Below, one piece after another: positions 16,634 through 25,979 of a stretch of DNA of 64,000 nucleotides. Under the pieces are notes generated by a model that saw only the letters and a program-made list of their open reading frames with translations, was not told where the DNA came from and made no database searches. The stretch lies in contig JADJDU010000004.1 in the NCBI GenBank assembly GCA_016702505.1, forward strand, positions 1 to 64,000, given 5' to 3'. The stretch is from Microthrixaceae bacterium (GTDB lineage Bacteria > Actinomycetota > Acidimicrobiia > Acidimicrobiales > Iamiaceae). The translations under genes were made by a program, and so were the position numbers. Numbering within the stretch: the stretch's first letter is position 1; each line of letters begins with the position of its first letter.

Positions 16634-19561
16634 TCAGACCGGGTCGCCTAGGTAGGAGGCGGTGAGGCGGTCCACATCGAGGTCGGCACGGGGGCCGTCC
16701 CATGTGACCCGACCCAGCTCCATGAGCACAACGCGGTCGGCCAGCTCGAGCCCCGCCGCCGCTTGCTCTTCCACCAACACCACCGCGGTACCGAACTGGC
16801 GCAGCTCGTCCAGCGCCTCCACCACCGTTCGGGTGGCCATCGGGGCCAGTCCCAGCGTCGGTTCGTCGGCCACGAACACCGGGGGCGGGTCGGCTAGGGC
16901 CACCGCCAGAGCCAGCTGCTGCTGTTCGCCACCCGACAGGAGGCCAGCCTCCTGGCCGGCCCGTTCGTCCAGGATCGGGAACCGGTCCTTGGCCGCCCGT
17001 CGGGCCTCGGGGGTACGCAGGCGGATGGCCAGGTTGTCGTCCACGGTGAGGCCGGGGAAGATGCCCCGGGCCTCGGGCGCCAGCACCAGACCGCCCCGCG
17101 CTCGCAGGTGGGTGGGGTGGGAGGTCACGTCGACGCCACCGAGCACGACCTGCCCGGTGCTCGCCTCGACCAGGCCGCCAGCCACCGCGCACAGGGTCGA
17201 CTTGCCGGCGCCGTTGGCCCCCAACACGGCCACCACCTCGCCGGGGGCGACCGCCACCGACACGTCGTGCAATACCTCGACCTCTCCATATCCAGCGGTG
17301 ATGGATCTCAGGTCCAGTGCCCAGGCCTCGGCTGGCTCGGGCCGCTCCTTGAACGACGGGGCGACCGGGCCGTGCGACGACGGCTCCGCCACCCCCGCGG
17401 CCGCGGGTCCGGCCACGCCGGCTTCCACGTCTTCGTCGCGGCCGGTGCCACTGGCTGTCGGGCCCGCTCCCACGCCGGCCTCGACCGCGACCTCGGTGGA
17501 GGTGGAAGCGAGAACAGGAGCCACGACCGGGGACCGGCGGTCTCGGCGGGCCCGCAGCGAGTGGCCGACCTCGGCCAGCACGCCGTCGGGTTGGCGGGCC
17601 AGGCCCACAGCACCGAGGCCGAACAACATGGCGGCGAACTCAGGGGCGGCCAGCACGTCACGCAACGTGTCGGGCAACCGGTCCCACGGCGCCCCCCATG
17701 AGCCACCGATCCCACCCAGCACCGGTGGCATCAGGGCGTACACCAAGCCGGCCACCACGGCCCCGCCCGGTCGACGCACTCCGAAGGTGACAGCGACCGC
17801 CAACCACACGATCCCGAGCAATGGCGGGGCGCTGGTGTTGGTGATCGGGCTGTTGACCAAGGCGAAGAACGAACCGGCGAAACCAGCCAGCGCCGCCGAC
17901 ACCGCGAACACGGTGAGCTTGGTTCGTACTGGGTCGATGCCGGCGGTCGCAGCGGCCGCCGGTGAGGACCGAAGGGCCAGCACCGCCCGGCCCGTGGCGG
18001 ACCGTTGAAGGTTGCCGACCAACCCGACCACCAACACCACCAAAACCAACAGCACCACCATCAACGTGACCGGGTCGCCCAGGTCGACCGGACCGTAGGC
18101 CGGTTTGGGAACCGACCAGCCCCGGGTCCCGTTGCGGACACCGCCGAGCTGGAACACCAGCCGGTCACCGACCAGGGCCAAGGCCAAGGTGGCCAGGGCC
18201 AGGGCCAGCCCGCCGAGTCGCAGCGAAGGCAAGGCGACCAACAGGCCGACCAGGGTGGTCACGACCACCGCGGCGATGGTGGCCATCCAGAACGTCATGC
18301 GGCCGTTGTTCATGAGGACGGGAACCGTCGACGGCCACTGGTGGTTGACCAGCCACCCCGCCGTGAACCCTCCGACGGTCACGAAGGTGGCCTGGGCCAG
18401 ATTGATCATGCCCCCGAAACCGGTGACCACCACGAACGACAAGAACACCAGGCCCAGAACCAAACCGCGGTTGATGATCCCGGTCCAGTAGGCGTCGGCC
18501 ACGAAGAACCCGTAGGCCATCAGCGCCAGGCCGGCCGCGGCCCAGGGCGCCCGCTTGCGCCATGGCGCCAGGTCGCTGCGGGGGTCTTCGACCGGGGCCT
18601 CTTCGGCCACCGATCCCGCCTCGCGTCCTCGGGACGGTACGAAGAACATGAGCACGAACAACAAGATGAACGGCACCGAGGTCCGGAACCCCGACACGTC
18701 GGCCAATACGTCGGGGGCGTAGCCGTAGACCAGGTTCTGGATCACGCCGAGCCCGATGCCGGCGGCGAAGGCCATCGGCACCGAACGCAGGCGGGCCGCC
18801 ACCGCGGCGGTGAAGGACGTGAACACGATCATGTGGAACGTGAGTGCGCTCAGGTCGAACATGGGGGCGATCAACACGCCGGCCAACCCGGCCAGCGCAG
18901 AGCTCAAGGACCAGACGATGCGCGATGACCGATCGGTGTCTATGCCTCGCAGACGGGCCAGGACCGGCCGGTCGACCCCGGCCCTGGTCTCCAGGCCGAG
19001 CCGGGTGCGCCGCATCAGGTACCAGAGCCCGCCGGCAGCCGCGGCCGCGGCCACCACCACCGCCAACTGGTCCGAGGTGATGGCCACACCTTGGGTCAGT
19101 TGGAAGCTCCGAGCCGGAACCGGGCCCAGCCCTGGCGGGCTGGTTCCGGATTGACCGGTGGCATCGGGCAACTCCGTTCCGAACACTCCGTTGACAATCT
19201 GGATCAACAACAGCGCCGCTGCCGGCAACGCGATCAGCACACCGATGCCACCGACCAGGCGTGCTGCTTCAGGGGCCGAGGACAGACGACGGAACAACGC
19301 GACGTCGAGCATCAGCCCGATCAACGGGGCCACCACACCGACCGCGATCAACCCGGCCACCACGATGGGGAGGCCGAGGCCTCCCTCATCGTGAGGCTGG
19401 TTGAGGACATGGAAGGTGAGGGCGGTGGTGAAGGCCACCGCCCCGTGACCCAGGTTGAACACGCCCGAGGCCTGGTAGGTGAGGACCAGGCCCGAGGCCA
19501 TGATGGCGTAGAGGCCGCCGGCGACGGCGCCGGCCACCACGAGGCTGAGTAGCTCGGTCAA
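16634..19561 (-). CDS. LivH-LivM-LivF fusion: branched-chain amino-acid-type ABC transporter
   Basis: 975 residues, three subunits in one chain. Residues 1-310 are a LivH-type permease (ASGLVLTYQASGVFNLGHGA). After a short acidic linker, residues 345-670 are a LivM-type permease (GFGGMINLAQATFVTVGGF; RSSPAAAATAGIDPVRTK). After an Ala/Glu/Val-rich linker, residues 750-975 are a LivF-type ATPase with Walker A GANGAGKST, signature LLSGGEQQQLALA and Walker B VFVADEPTLGL. LivG and the binding protein lie just upstream on the same strand, so a full importer is encoded. The actual substrate could be amino acids, amides or urea. The start ATG 19561 is 10 bp after the binding-protein stop. Confidence 0.9.
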   Translation of the reverse strand: MTELLSLVVAGAVAGGLYAIMASGLVLTYQASGVFNLGHGAVAFTTALTFHVLNQPHDEGGLGLPIVVAGLIAVGVVAPLIGLMLDVALFRRLSSAPEAARLVGGIGVLIALPAAALLLIQIVNGVFGTELPDATGQSGTSPPGLGPVPARSFQLTQGVAITSDQLAVVVAAAAAAGGLWYLMRRTRLGLETRAGVDRPVLARLRGIDTDRSSRIVWSLSSALAGLAGVLIAPMFDLSALTFHMIVFTSFTAAVAARLRSVPMAFAAGIGLGVIQNLVYGYAPDVLADVSGFRTSVPFILLFVLMFFVPSRGREAGSVAEEAPVEDPRSDLAPWRKRAPWAAAGLALMAYGFFVADAYWTGIINRGLVLGLVFLSFVVVTGFGGMINLAQATFVTVGGFTAGWLVNHQWPSTVPVLMNNGRMTFWMATIAAVVVTTLVGLLVALPSLRLGGLALALATLALALVGDRLVFQLGGVRNGTRGWSVPKPAYGPVDLGDPVTLMVVLLVLVVLVVGLVGNLQRSATGRAVLALRSSPAAAATAGIDPVRTKLTVFAVSAALAGFAGSFFALVNSPITNTSAPPLLGIVWLAVAVTFGVRRPGGAVVAGLVYALMPPVLGGIGGSWGAPWDRLPDTLRDVLAAPEFAAMLFGLGAVGLARQPDGVLAEVGHSLRARRDRRSPVVAPVLASTSTEVAVEAGVGAGPTASGTGRDEDVEAGVAGPAAAGVAEPSSHGPVAPSFKERPEPAEAWALDLRSITAGYGEVEVLHDVSVAVAPGEVVAVLGANGAGKSTLCAVAGGLVEASTGQVVLGGVDVTSHPTHLRARGGLVLAPEARGIFPGLTVDDNLAIRLRTPEARRAAKDRFPILDERAGQEAGLLSGGEQQQLALAVALADPPPVFVADEPTLGLAPMATRTVVEALDELRQFGTAVVLVEEQAAAGLELADRVVLMELGRVTWDGPRADLDVDRLTASYLGDPV

Positions 19562-19571
19562 GGGTGGACCG

Positions 19572-20858
19572 TCACCCCACCTTGATGGTCTCGCCGCATG
19601 TGAGCGGGATGGTGGGCACGAACTCGGTCCCCTTCACCTCGACCAGGGCGGCGCACGGCACCGGCTCGTCGTGCTTGGCTGGCCAGGTCGACGGCCCGAC
19701 CACGCCTTCCACCTCGAAGGTGAAGTCGCCGCCGTTCAGGGTGGCCAGGAACTTCTCCACGGTCAGGTCCTCGCCGGTCTCCTCGAGGGCCTTGATGAAC
19801 ATGTCGGTCACCCAGTAGCCCGCCGACACGGCCAGGTTCAGCTTCTGGTCGGGCTTGACCTCCTTCACGGCTTCGAGCATGGCGGCATTGGCTGGTACCT
19901 CGGGGTCCATGGAGAACTGGGTGTTGACGAACACGCCGTCATAGCCGGGGGCGCCGAGCAGGAGCGGGCTGTAGGACGGGGTGATGATGGTCCCGTCGAA
20001 CCCGGCGTTCTGGAGGGCGGCGGCCAGGCTGGTACCCGACAGGGTGGCGATCAGGTAGACGATGTCGGGATCCGAGTCGAGGATCTTGGTGACGAACGGG
20101 CTGGGGTCACCAACCACGTCGGGGGGAGCGGGCAGGGAGTTGTCCTCCAACACCACCTCGAAGCCCCGGTCGGCCACCGAGGCCGACAGCAGCGCCAGGC
20201 CACCGCGACCCGAGTCGTTGTCTTCGCCGATGAAGGCCACCTTCATGTCGGAGGTGCCGAAGTGCTCCTCCAAGACGGTTCCCAAGGCGTTGGATCCCAC
20301 GGTCAGGTCCGGGTTGGTGACACATCCGGTGAAGCCGAAGGCCACGGTGTTGCCGCAGAATGCCGGGTGGGTACCCCAACCGAAGGTGGGGATGTTGTTC
20401 TCCACGATGTAGTCGCCACCGCCGAATTGCCCCGACAGCACCGGCAGCATGGCGAACACCTCTTCTTGTTCCACCAGGCGCTGGGTGATCTCGGCTCCCT
20501 TGGTGGGTTCGTTGTTGTCGTTCTCGATCTCGACCACTTCGATCTTGCGGCCGTGGACGCCGCCGGCGTCGTTCACCTGCTTGAGACGGGCTTCCACGCC
20601 GACGCGGGCGTCGCCGTAGTAGGTGTCGAACACCACCCCGCCCACCTTGATGGTGGTGTCGGTGACACCCCGGGTCGTGCGGGTGGTGGGCTCGGTGGTG
20701 GTGCCGCCCCCACCGGCGGCCGTGGTGGTGGAGGCGCCTTCGTCCTTGGTGCTCTCCGAGCAACTCGCCATCAGCAACGAGGCCGATGCCATCACGGCCA
20801 CCAGCGCTCTGCGACGGGAGCGGCTACGGCTCGGTGGGTTGGGACCGGTGAGCTTCAT
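19572..20858 (-). CDS. ABC transporter substrate-binding lipoprotein (LivJ-like)
   Basis: 428 residues of the periplasmic-binding-protein type 1 (Peripla_BP_6) family. A basic N-terminus (SRSRRRALVAVMASASLLMA) ends in lipobox MASC (Cys about 33), then a Thr/Gly-rich linker TTTAAGGGGTTTEPTTRTTR. The ligand-binding core starts TTIKVGGVVFDTYYGDARVG and includes RKIEVVEIENDNNEPTKGA and IGEDNDSGRGGLALL. It would deliver ligand to the LivHMF/LivG complex outside the membrane. The ligand is not predictable. A 63 bp gap separates it from upstream livG. Confidence 0.9.
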   Translation of the reverse strand: MKLTGPNPPSRSRSRRRALVAVMASASLLMASCSESTKDEGASTTTAAGGGGTTTEPTTRTTRGVTDTTIKVGGVVFDTYYGDARVGVEARLKQVNDAGGVHGRKIEVVEIENDNNEPTKGAEITQRLVEQEEVFAMLPVLSGQFGGGDYIVENNIPTFGWGTHPAFCGNTVAFGFTGCVTNPDLTVGSNALGTVLEEHFGTSDMKVAFIGEDNDSGRGGLALLSASVADRGFEVVLEDNSLPAPPDVVGDPSPFVTKILDSDPDIVYLIATLSGTSLAAALQNAGFDGTIITPSYSPLLLGAPGYDGVFVNTQFSMDPEVPANAAMLEAVKEVKPDQKLNLAVSAGYWVTDMFIKALEETGEDLTVEKFLATLNGGDFTFEVEGVVGPSTWPAKHDEPVPCAALVEVKGTEFVPTIPLTCGETIKVG

Positions 20859-20921
20859 GGATTCCTCCGAGGGTCAGGGGTGGGTCTGGGGGTTGGACGG
20901 GGCAGGGTTGTAACAGTCGGT

Positions 20922-21719
20922 TCAGACGGTGTGCGTGCCGAGATAGGCCTCACGGACTGCGGGGTCGTGGCGAATGTCGTCGGGGGAGCCTTGGGCCAGC
21001 ACCTGACCGAGGTGGAGGGCCACCACCCGGTCACAGTGGCTGAGCACAAAGGCCACGTCGTGTTCGACGAGCAGGACCGAGGTGCCGTCGTCGTCTCGCA
21101 CTCCCTCCACCACGGCGGCGAACCGTTCGATGTCGGCATGGTCGAGTCCCGATGCCGGCTCGTCTAGCAACAAGAGGCTGGGACGGTCCATCAGGGCGCG
21201 TCCCAGTTCGACCAAGCGGGCCGTTCCGATGGGGAGACCGGTGGCCTGGCGCGAACCAACGCGCTCCAGACCGCAGCGGACCAGCACCTCTCGGGCGCGG
21301 TCTCGTCGTTCACGTTCTCGGCTCCGCCGGGTGGGAGCGCCCACCAGATCGGCCAACACACCGCCGCCACCGCCGTGCCACTCACCGGCCACCAACAGGT
21401 TCTCCTCGATGGTCAACCATCCGAAGACCTGCACCCGCTGGAAGGTCCGCCTGAGCCCGGCCCGGGCCCGGCGGTGAGGTGACCAGCCGGTGACGGTACG
21501 GCCGTGCAGTTCGACCTGACCGGAGTCGGGCACCCGGATCCCCGAGATCACGTCGAACAGGGTGGTCTTGCCGGCTCCGTTGGCGCCGATCAGGCCGCAG
21601 ATCTCGCCCGACTTCACCGTCATCGACACCCGGTCCAGGGCCGCGATCCCACCGAAGCGCACGCCCACGTCCGCTAGACGCAGCGCGGGTACGGCGGCAT
21701 CGTCGGCTGGATTGGTCAA
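20922..21719 (-). CDS. ABC transporter ATP-binding protein (LivG-like)
   Basis: 265 residues: Walker A GANGAGKTT, Q-loop in RTFQRVQVFGWLT, Walker B SLLLLDEPASGLD, switch His in LLVEHDVAFV, and the C-terminal LGQVLAQGSPDDIRHDPAVREAYLG typical of LivG. The signature motif is divergent (GLPIGTARLVELGRAL instead of LSYGQQ), a variant seen in actinobacterial LivG proteins. I prefer TTG 21719 because AAGGGGAG lies nine bases upstream; a GTG at 21770 would add 17 unrelated residues. It pairs with the LivF domain of the fusion protein. It is first in the livG-livJ-livHMF order. Confidence 0.88.
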   Translation of the reverse strand: MTNPADDAAVPALRLADVGVRFGGIAALDRVSMTVKSGEICGLIGANGAGKTTLFDVISGIRVPDSGQVELHGRTVTGWSPHRRARAGLRRTFQRVQVFGWLTIEENLLVAGEWHGGGGGVLADLVGAPTRRSRERERRDRAREVLVRCGLERVGSRQATGLPIGTARLVELGRALMDRPSLLLLDEPASGLDHADIERFAAVVEGVRDDDGTSVLLVEHDVAFVLSHCDRVVALHLGQVLAQGSPDDIRHDPAVREAYLGTHTV

Positions 21720-21942
21720 CGCGAAGTGCTCCCCTTGCCGGCACCGATCTCCCCTGACCGGTTGTGCCACAGTACCGGACCTGCCCGCCCCCGGTCCGCG
21801 GTGCGGTCTCCGGCCAAGACCACGACCAGAGACGACAGCGTTCGCTGCGCCTGGGGGGACCCACTCTGGACGACTTCGTGCCGGTCACCAACGACGGCCG
21901 CCGGAGGGAACGGGTGTCTGCCGACCAGTGGCGATCGTCGTC

Positions 21943-22827
21943 TCAGTCCGCGTCGCGTCGGACCAGCAGGACCGTCCCCAGGACCAGGGCGGCGATGACG
22001 TAGCCCCAAAAGATCGAGGCGTGGACGGCGTTCGCCAGTCTTGCGGCGACGACCTCGGGCCGGTCCATGTCGGTCTCGATGCCGAGCGTGCGGGCGCCGG
22101 CATCGAAGGGCACGAACCGGACGACCTGGACGGGGGCAAAGGAGACGACCATGCCCTCGACGACCAGCCACCAGACGAGCAGGCCGGAGACTGCGCCCGC
22201 GCTGTGGCGGACCACAATCCCGACTCCGAGACCGAGCAGCGCTGCTCCAACGGTGTAGAGCAGCGCCCAGAGCACCGTCGTCACCATGCCCGAGGTGTCG
22301 CCGACCTCGAGGCCGCCGGCGAGCGCGCCCACGAATCCCGCGGTAAGGCCGACTACCCCCAGGACCAGGCCGAAGCCGGTGGCCACGAGCGACTTTGCAG
22401 CCACGACGGGCCACCGTGACGGGTGGGCGGTGAGGGCGGCGGGAAGGGTGCCGTGCTGCACCTCGGTGGTGAACAGCAGGACGCCGGCGATGGCGGCGAG
22501 CACCGCGGTCAGCAGTGTCGGATAGACGAAGACGTCGGCGGCGGTGAGGACATCGTCGGTTACGAAGGCGGCGGTGGCCCAAGAGATGAGCAGCCCGATG
22601 ATCGCCGAGGAGGTGACGAGGACCTGGTTGGCCCGCACGGTGGTGGCCTTGATCCGTTCGCTGCGCAGGACCGCGGCCAGATGGCCTGCCGGACGCGGGC
22701 CGCTGATGTTCGTGACCTCGTCGGCCAGTGGGAGCGATGCCTCGGTGGTGGTCATGTGGGTTTCCTCGTGCTCGGTGGTGGCATTGGCGGTGCCTGGGGT
22801 CATCCGGGAGGTCGTGTCGGTGGTCAT
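21943..22827 (-). CDS. ABC-2 type transporter permease
   Basis: 294 residues with about six membrane helices (VTSSAIIGLLISWATAAF, VYPTLLTAVLAAIAGVLLF, SGMVTTVLWALLYTVGAALLG). After the first helix comes FTTEVQHGTLPAALTAHPSR, a pattern typical of ABC-2 permeases of bacteriocin- or antibiotic-export systems. The N-terminal 45 residues are Thr-rich. ATG 22827 overlaps the stop of the upstream ATPase gene by 4 bp (ATGA), so the two form a coupled exporter. The neighbouring divergent two-component system may control it, as in resistance modules, but that is inference. Confidence 0.82.
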   Translation of the reverse strand: MTTDTTSRMTPGTANATTEHEETHMTTTEASLPLADEVTNISGPRPAGHLAAVLRSERIKATTVRANQVLVTSSAIIGLLISWATAAFVTDDVLTAADVFVYPTLLTAVLAAIAGVLLFTTEVQHGTLPAALTAHPSRWPVVAAKSLVATGFGLVLGVVGLTAGFVGALAGGLEVGDTSGMVTTVLWALLYTVGAALLGLGVGIVVRHSAGAVSGLLVWWLVVEGMVVSFAPVQVVRFVPFDAGARTLGIETDMDRPEVVAARLANAVHASIFWGYVIAALVLGTVLLVRRDAD

Positions 22828-23543
22828 GGGGCGGTGAACTCGGCGGCGGCCGTGGTCATCTCGAGGAGGCTGTCCTCGAGGGACAGCCCGGTCCGGGTGG
22901 TGACGGAGTCGACGGTCTCGGCGGCGATGAGCTTTCCGGCGCCGACGACGACGAGGTCGTCGGCCAACTTGGCGAGCTCGGCGATGAGGTGGCTGGACAC
23001 GAGGACCGTGCCGCCGGCGTCGGCGAAGCGGCGAAGCCGGATCCGCAGCCAGCGGATACCGTCGGGGTCCAGGCCGTTGGACGGCTCGTCGAGCAGCAGG
23101 ACCCGGGGGTCTCCCAGCAGGGAAGAAGCGAGTGCCAGCCGCTGGCGCATGCCGAGCGAGAACCGACCCGCCCGCTCATCGGCCACGCTCTCGAGTCCCA
23201 CGTCGGCCAGCACCTCGTCTACCCGGGCGACCGGAATGGAGCTGAGGGCGGCGGCGACTCGGAGGTGGTTCCGGGCGGTGCGACCCGGGTGCATGCAGCG
23301 GGCGTCCAGGACCGCACCCACGGTCCGCGACGGGTGGGTGAGGTCCGCGAAGCGGACACCGTCGTAGCGGACCTCACCCCGGTCGGGACGGGTGAGGTCA
23401 ACCATCATCCGCATGGTGGTGGACTTGCCAGCGCCGTTAGGGCCGACGAAGCCGGTGACCCTGCCGGCTCTCAACTCGAAGCTGAGGTCGTCGACCGCAC
23501 GTCGCTCCCCGTAGTGCTTGGTGAGACCGGTCACGCTGATCAT
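22824..23543 (-). CDS. ABC transporter ATP-binding protein (ABC-2 exporter)
   Basis: 239 residues from ATG 23543 (MISVTGLTKHYGERRAVDDL). Walker A is GPNGAGKST, followed by TRPDRGEVRYDGVRF. The signature region is RFSLGMRQRLALA, Walker B is VLLLDEPSNGLDPDGI, and SSHLIAELAKLADDLVVV follows, all typical of the drug/antibiotic (DrrA/CcmA) type. The frame stays open upstream only because the adjacent GC-only tract contains no stop codons; that translation (Pro/Gly/Arg) is meaningless. It powers the permease encoded by the overlapping next gene. Confidence 0.88.
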   Translation of the reverse strand: MISVTGLTKHYGERRAVDDLSFELRAGRVTGFVGPNGAGKSTTMRMMVDLTRPDRGEVRYDGVRFADLTHPSRTVGAVLDARCMHPGRTARNHLRVAAALSSIPVARVDEVLADVGLESVADERAGRFSLGMRQRLALASSLLGDPRVLLLDEPSNGLDPDGIRWLRIRLRRFADAGGTVLVSSHLIAELAKLADDLVVVGAGKLIAAETVDSVTTRTGLSLEDSLLEMTTAAAEFTAP

Positions 23544-23561
23544 CGCCGGCCCCCCCGGGTT

Positions 23562-23705
23562 GGGGGGGGGGGGGGGGGGGGGGGGCCCCCGGGGGGGCCC
23601 GCGCGCCCGGGGGCGGGGGGGGGCCCGGCGCCCCCCCCCCCCCCCGCGGGGCGCCGCGGGGCGGCCCCCCCCGCGGGGCCCCCGGGGGGGGGGGGGGGGG
23701 GGGGG
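23562..23705. other. 144-bp tract of only G and C, dominated by homopolymers
   Basis: From 23562 to 23705 there is not one A or T. Long G runs (over 20) at both ends enclose C runs and GC palindromes such as GCGGGGCGCCGCGGGGCGG. The tract lies between the divergent exporter ATPase and histidine kinase starts, where promoters should be. It looks like an assembly or base-calling artefact rather than natural sequence, but a real structured GC block cannot be excluded. Confidence 0.85.
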
Positions 23706-23865
23706 AGACCGGGGTGGTCGTCGTGATGGGCATGGTGACATCGTCGGGATCCGGCACCGACCGCACATCGGGATTCCGGTCATTTCGGCACCGTCTGTTC
23801 GGTCGGTGCAGAGATCATCCTTTTGGCCGATCCCGCTCAGCCCCGGGTCTCGTACCCTTTGCGGT

Positions 23866-25017
23866 GTGGCGTTGGACCGGATCCGGCCTTACTGGGCGAA
23901 ACCACCGGCGGCTGATCCCCCCGGGCCAGCAGGGCGTGACTGGTTGTTCGTCGCCGCGGTGGTCGTGCTGGCGACGACGGAGGCCATCACCCGCGAGCAG
24001 TTGGTGTGGCGCGGCGCTTCGCTGGTGGTGACGGTCGGCCTCGCCTTACTGCTGCCCTGGCGCCGAGTCCGGCCGCTACCGGTGTTCGTGGTCTGCTTCG
24101 GGACGGCGAGCGCGGTGGAGGCCCTCTCGATTGTCGGAGATGTGACGTGGGATGGTCTCGACACCTCGGCGTTCATGCTCGTCCTCCCGTACGCGCTCAC
24201 GCGGTGGGCGTCGGGACGAGACGTCGGGATCGGCCTCCTCGTCATGACGGTCCCCCTGACCGTGTCCGGTGTCGCTGGCCATCCTGGCGGCAACCTCGTC
24301 GGCGGTGCCCTCGTGATGCTGCTCTCGTGCACCATCGGCTTCGCCGTCCGGTACGCCGCCGACCTTCGGGCCGAGGAGGTCGCGGGACTGCGATCGCGCG
24401 AGCGGGCGGAGCTGGCCCGCGAGCTCCACGACACCGTGGCACACCACGTCTCGGCCATCGCGGTGCAGGCGCAGGCCGGTCGGGTCGTTGCCGCCACCCG
24501 GCCCGAAGCGGCGGTCGAGGCGCTGCGCGTGATCGAGGACGAGGCGACCCGTGCCCTCGACGAGATGCGGTCGATGGTGGTCGCCCTCCGTCAGGGAGAC
24601 CAGGCCGATCTACGGCCGCAGCAGGGCATCCGCGACCTGCCTCAGCTCGAAAGACACGGCGGCGCAACTGGGCCCCGAGTGGCGGTGACGATCGCCGACG
24701 GACTCGACGAGATCAGGCCTTCGGTCGATGCCGCCTGCTTCCGCCTCGCCCAGGAAGCGGTCACCAACGCCCTCCGCCACGCTCGACACGCGTCGAAGGT
24801 GGAGGTGCGGGTCGACGGCGACGACGACCACGTTCGACTCACCGTCGTCGACGATGGACGAGGCAGCGGCACGTCGATGCTGTCCGCACCGGGCTTCGGG
24901 CTCGTCGGGATGACCGAGCGGGCCCAGCTCCTCGGGGGCACGTTCGACGCAGGTCCACGTCCCGGCGGTGGTTGGGCGGTCGCGGCGACGCTCCCCCGTC
25001 GAGCGGTGACGACGTGA
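23866..25017 (+). CDS. Sensor histidine kinase (NarL-system type)
   Basis: 383 residues from GTG 23866 (VALDRIRPYWAK); the longer open frame only crosses the GC tract. Four to five N-terminal membrane helices (WLFVAAVVVLATTEAI, GIGLLVMTVPLTVSGVAG, LVGGALVMLLSCTIGFAV) are followed by a HisKA_3 dimerisation domain with phospho-acceptor His in ARELHDTVAHHVSAIAVQ. A HATPase domain has NALRHARHASKV and DDGRGSGTS. It autophosphorylates and passes phosphate to the response regulator, whose GTG start overlaps this stop (GTGA). It is divergent from an ABC-2 exporter. The signal is unknown. Confidence 0.88.
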   Translation: MALDRIRPYWAKPPAADPPGPAGRDWLFVAAVVVLATTEAITREQLVWRGASLVVTVGLALLLPWRRVRPLPVFVVCFGTASAVEALSIVGDVTWDGLDTSAFMLVLPYALTRWASGRDVGIGLLVMTVPLTVSGVAGHPGGNLVGGALVMLLSCTIGFAVRYAADLRAEEVAGLRSRERAELARELHDTVAHHVSAIAVQAQAGRVVAATRPEAAVEALRVIEDEATRALDEMRSMVVALRQGDQADLRPQQGIRDLPQLERHGGATGPRVAVTIADGLDEIRPSVDAACFRLAQEAVTNALRHARHASKVEVRVDGDDDHVRLTVVDDGRGSGTSMLSAPGFGLVGMTERAQLLGGTFDAGPRPGGGWAVAATLPRRAVTT

Positions 25018-25676
25018 CGATCCGGGTCCTGGTCGCCGATGACCAAGACATCGTGCGCACCGGACTGCGCATGATCCTCGACGCCCAGCCCGGCATCGAG
25101 GTGGTGGCCGAGGCCGTCGACGGTCGCGATGCGCTCGAGCTCGCCCGCTCGCTGCGCCCCGACGTCTGCCTCTTTGACATCCGCATGCCCGAGCTGGACG
25201 GCATCGAGGTCACCCGCCAGCTGGCGGGGCCGGACGTCGAGGACCCGCTCGCCGTCGTGGTGATCACCACGTTCGACCTGGACGAGTACGTGCACGGGGC
25301 GCTCAAGGCCGGCGCACGCGGATTCCTCCTCAAGGACGCCGGACCCGACCTGCTCTCGCAGGCCGTGCGCTCTGCCGCCAGCGGCGACGCCCTCATCGCT
25401 CCGAGCGTGACCGCCCGGCTGCTGTCCACCTTCGCCGACGGCGGGGCATCATCCAGGGAGCCGGCGGCACAGCCGATCGAGCCGCTCACCGAACGTGAGG
25501 AACAGGTGCTCGTGACCGTCGCTCGTGGTCGAACCAACGCCGAGATCGCCGACGAGCTCTCCATCAGCCTCAGCACCGTGAAGACCCACCTCGCCAGCCT
25601 GATGAACAAGCTCGGTGCTCGCAATCGAGTCGAGCTCGCCATGTGGGCCTACGAGACCGACCGCATGCCGGGGTGA
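25014..25676 (+). CDS. Response regulator, NarL/FixJ family
   Basis: 220 residues from GTG 25014. The receiver domain has acidic DDQD near residue 9, phospho-acceptor Asp in DVCLFDIRMPELDG, and Lys in GFLLKDAGPDLL. The C-terminal LuxR-type helix-turn-helix is LTEREEQVLVTVARGRTNAE, then LSISLSTVKTHLASLMNKLG. It overlaps the kinase gene by 4 bp, so the two are co-translated. The likely target is the divergent exporter operon at 21943-23543, judging by position alone. Confidence 0.92.
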   Translation: MTIRVLVADDQDIVRTGLRMILDAQPGIEVVAEAVDGRDALELARSLRPDVCLFDIRMPELDGIEVTRQLAGPDVEDPLAVVVITTFDLDEYVHGALKAGARGFLLKDAGPDLLSQAVRSAASGDALIAPSVTARLLSTFADGGASSREPAAQPIEPLTEREEQVLVTVARGRTNAEIADELSISLSTVKTHLASLMNKLGARNRVELAMWAYETDRMPG

Positions 25677-25979
25677 CTCCTCCCGACGCACCTTGGCCGG
25701 GCCTAGTGCTGCAACAGACAACGTTTGCGCTGTTGCGAGCTTGCGAGCCACTGAGCAAACGCCGTCGAGCCCCCGCAACGAAGTGAGGACCAGGCTCGAC
25801 GGAACCAGGAATCGTCCGCCGAAGGCGGCCCACGAGAACCGGGCAGCGTTCAGCGCAGGTGAGTCCCTACCCCAGCAATGGTTGCCGGTCTCGGCACTAG
25901 AACGTGTTCTCGTCGGGGCTTGTAGGGTCACCTCGTCATTTCGGGGCCGTGCGGCCTTGTCGAGCGAGAGGGTTTCACC
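25677..25979. other. Gene-free gap with two hairpins
   Basis: About 300 bases without a credible gene. GCAACAG (25711-25717) pairs with CTGTTGC (25730-25736). CGTCGAGCC (25763-25771) pairs with GGCTCGACG (25793-25801). Either could terminate the response-regulator transcript. The stretch before 25980 presumably holds the SDR promoter and contains the ribosome site GAGAGGG eight bases before its ATG. Confidence 0.5.

Noticed and set aside
23518..23865. Open frames on both strands across the GC-only tract, extending the ABC ATPase and histidine kinase N-termini
   Set aside because: They are open only because a sequence without A or T contains no stop codons. The translations are Pro/Gly/Arg runs, and family-like starts exist at 23543 (minus) and 23866 (plus).
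25711..25736. dif-like or recombination site after the response regulator
   Set aside because: The inverted arms are only 7 bp, with no similarity to known actinobacterial dif. It is more simply a hairpin.
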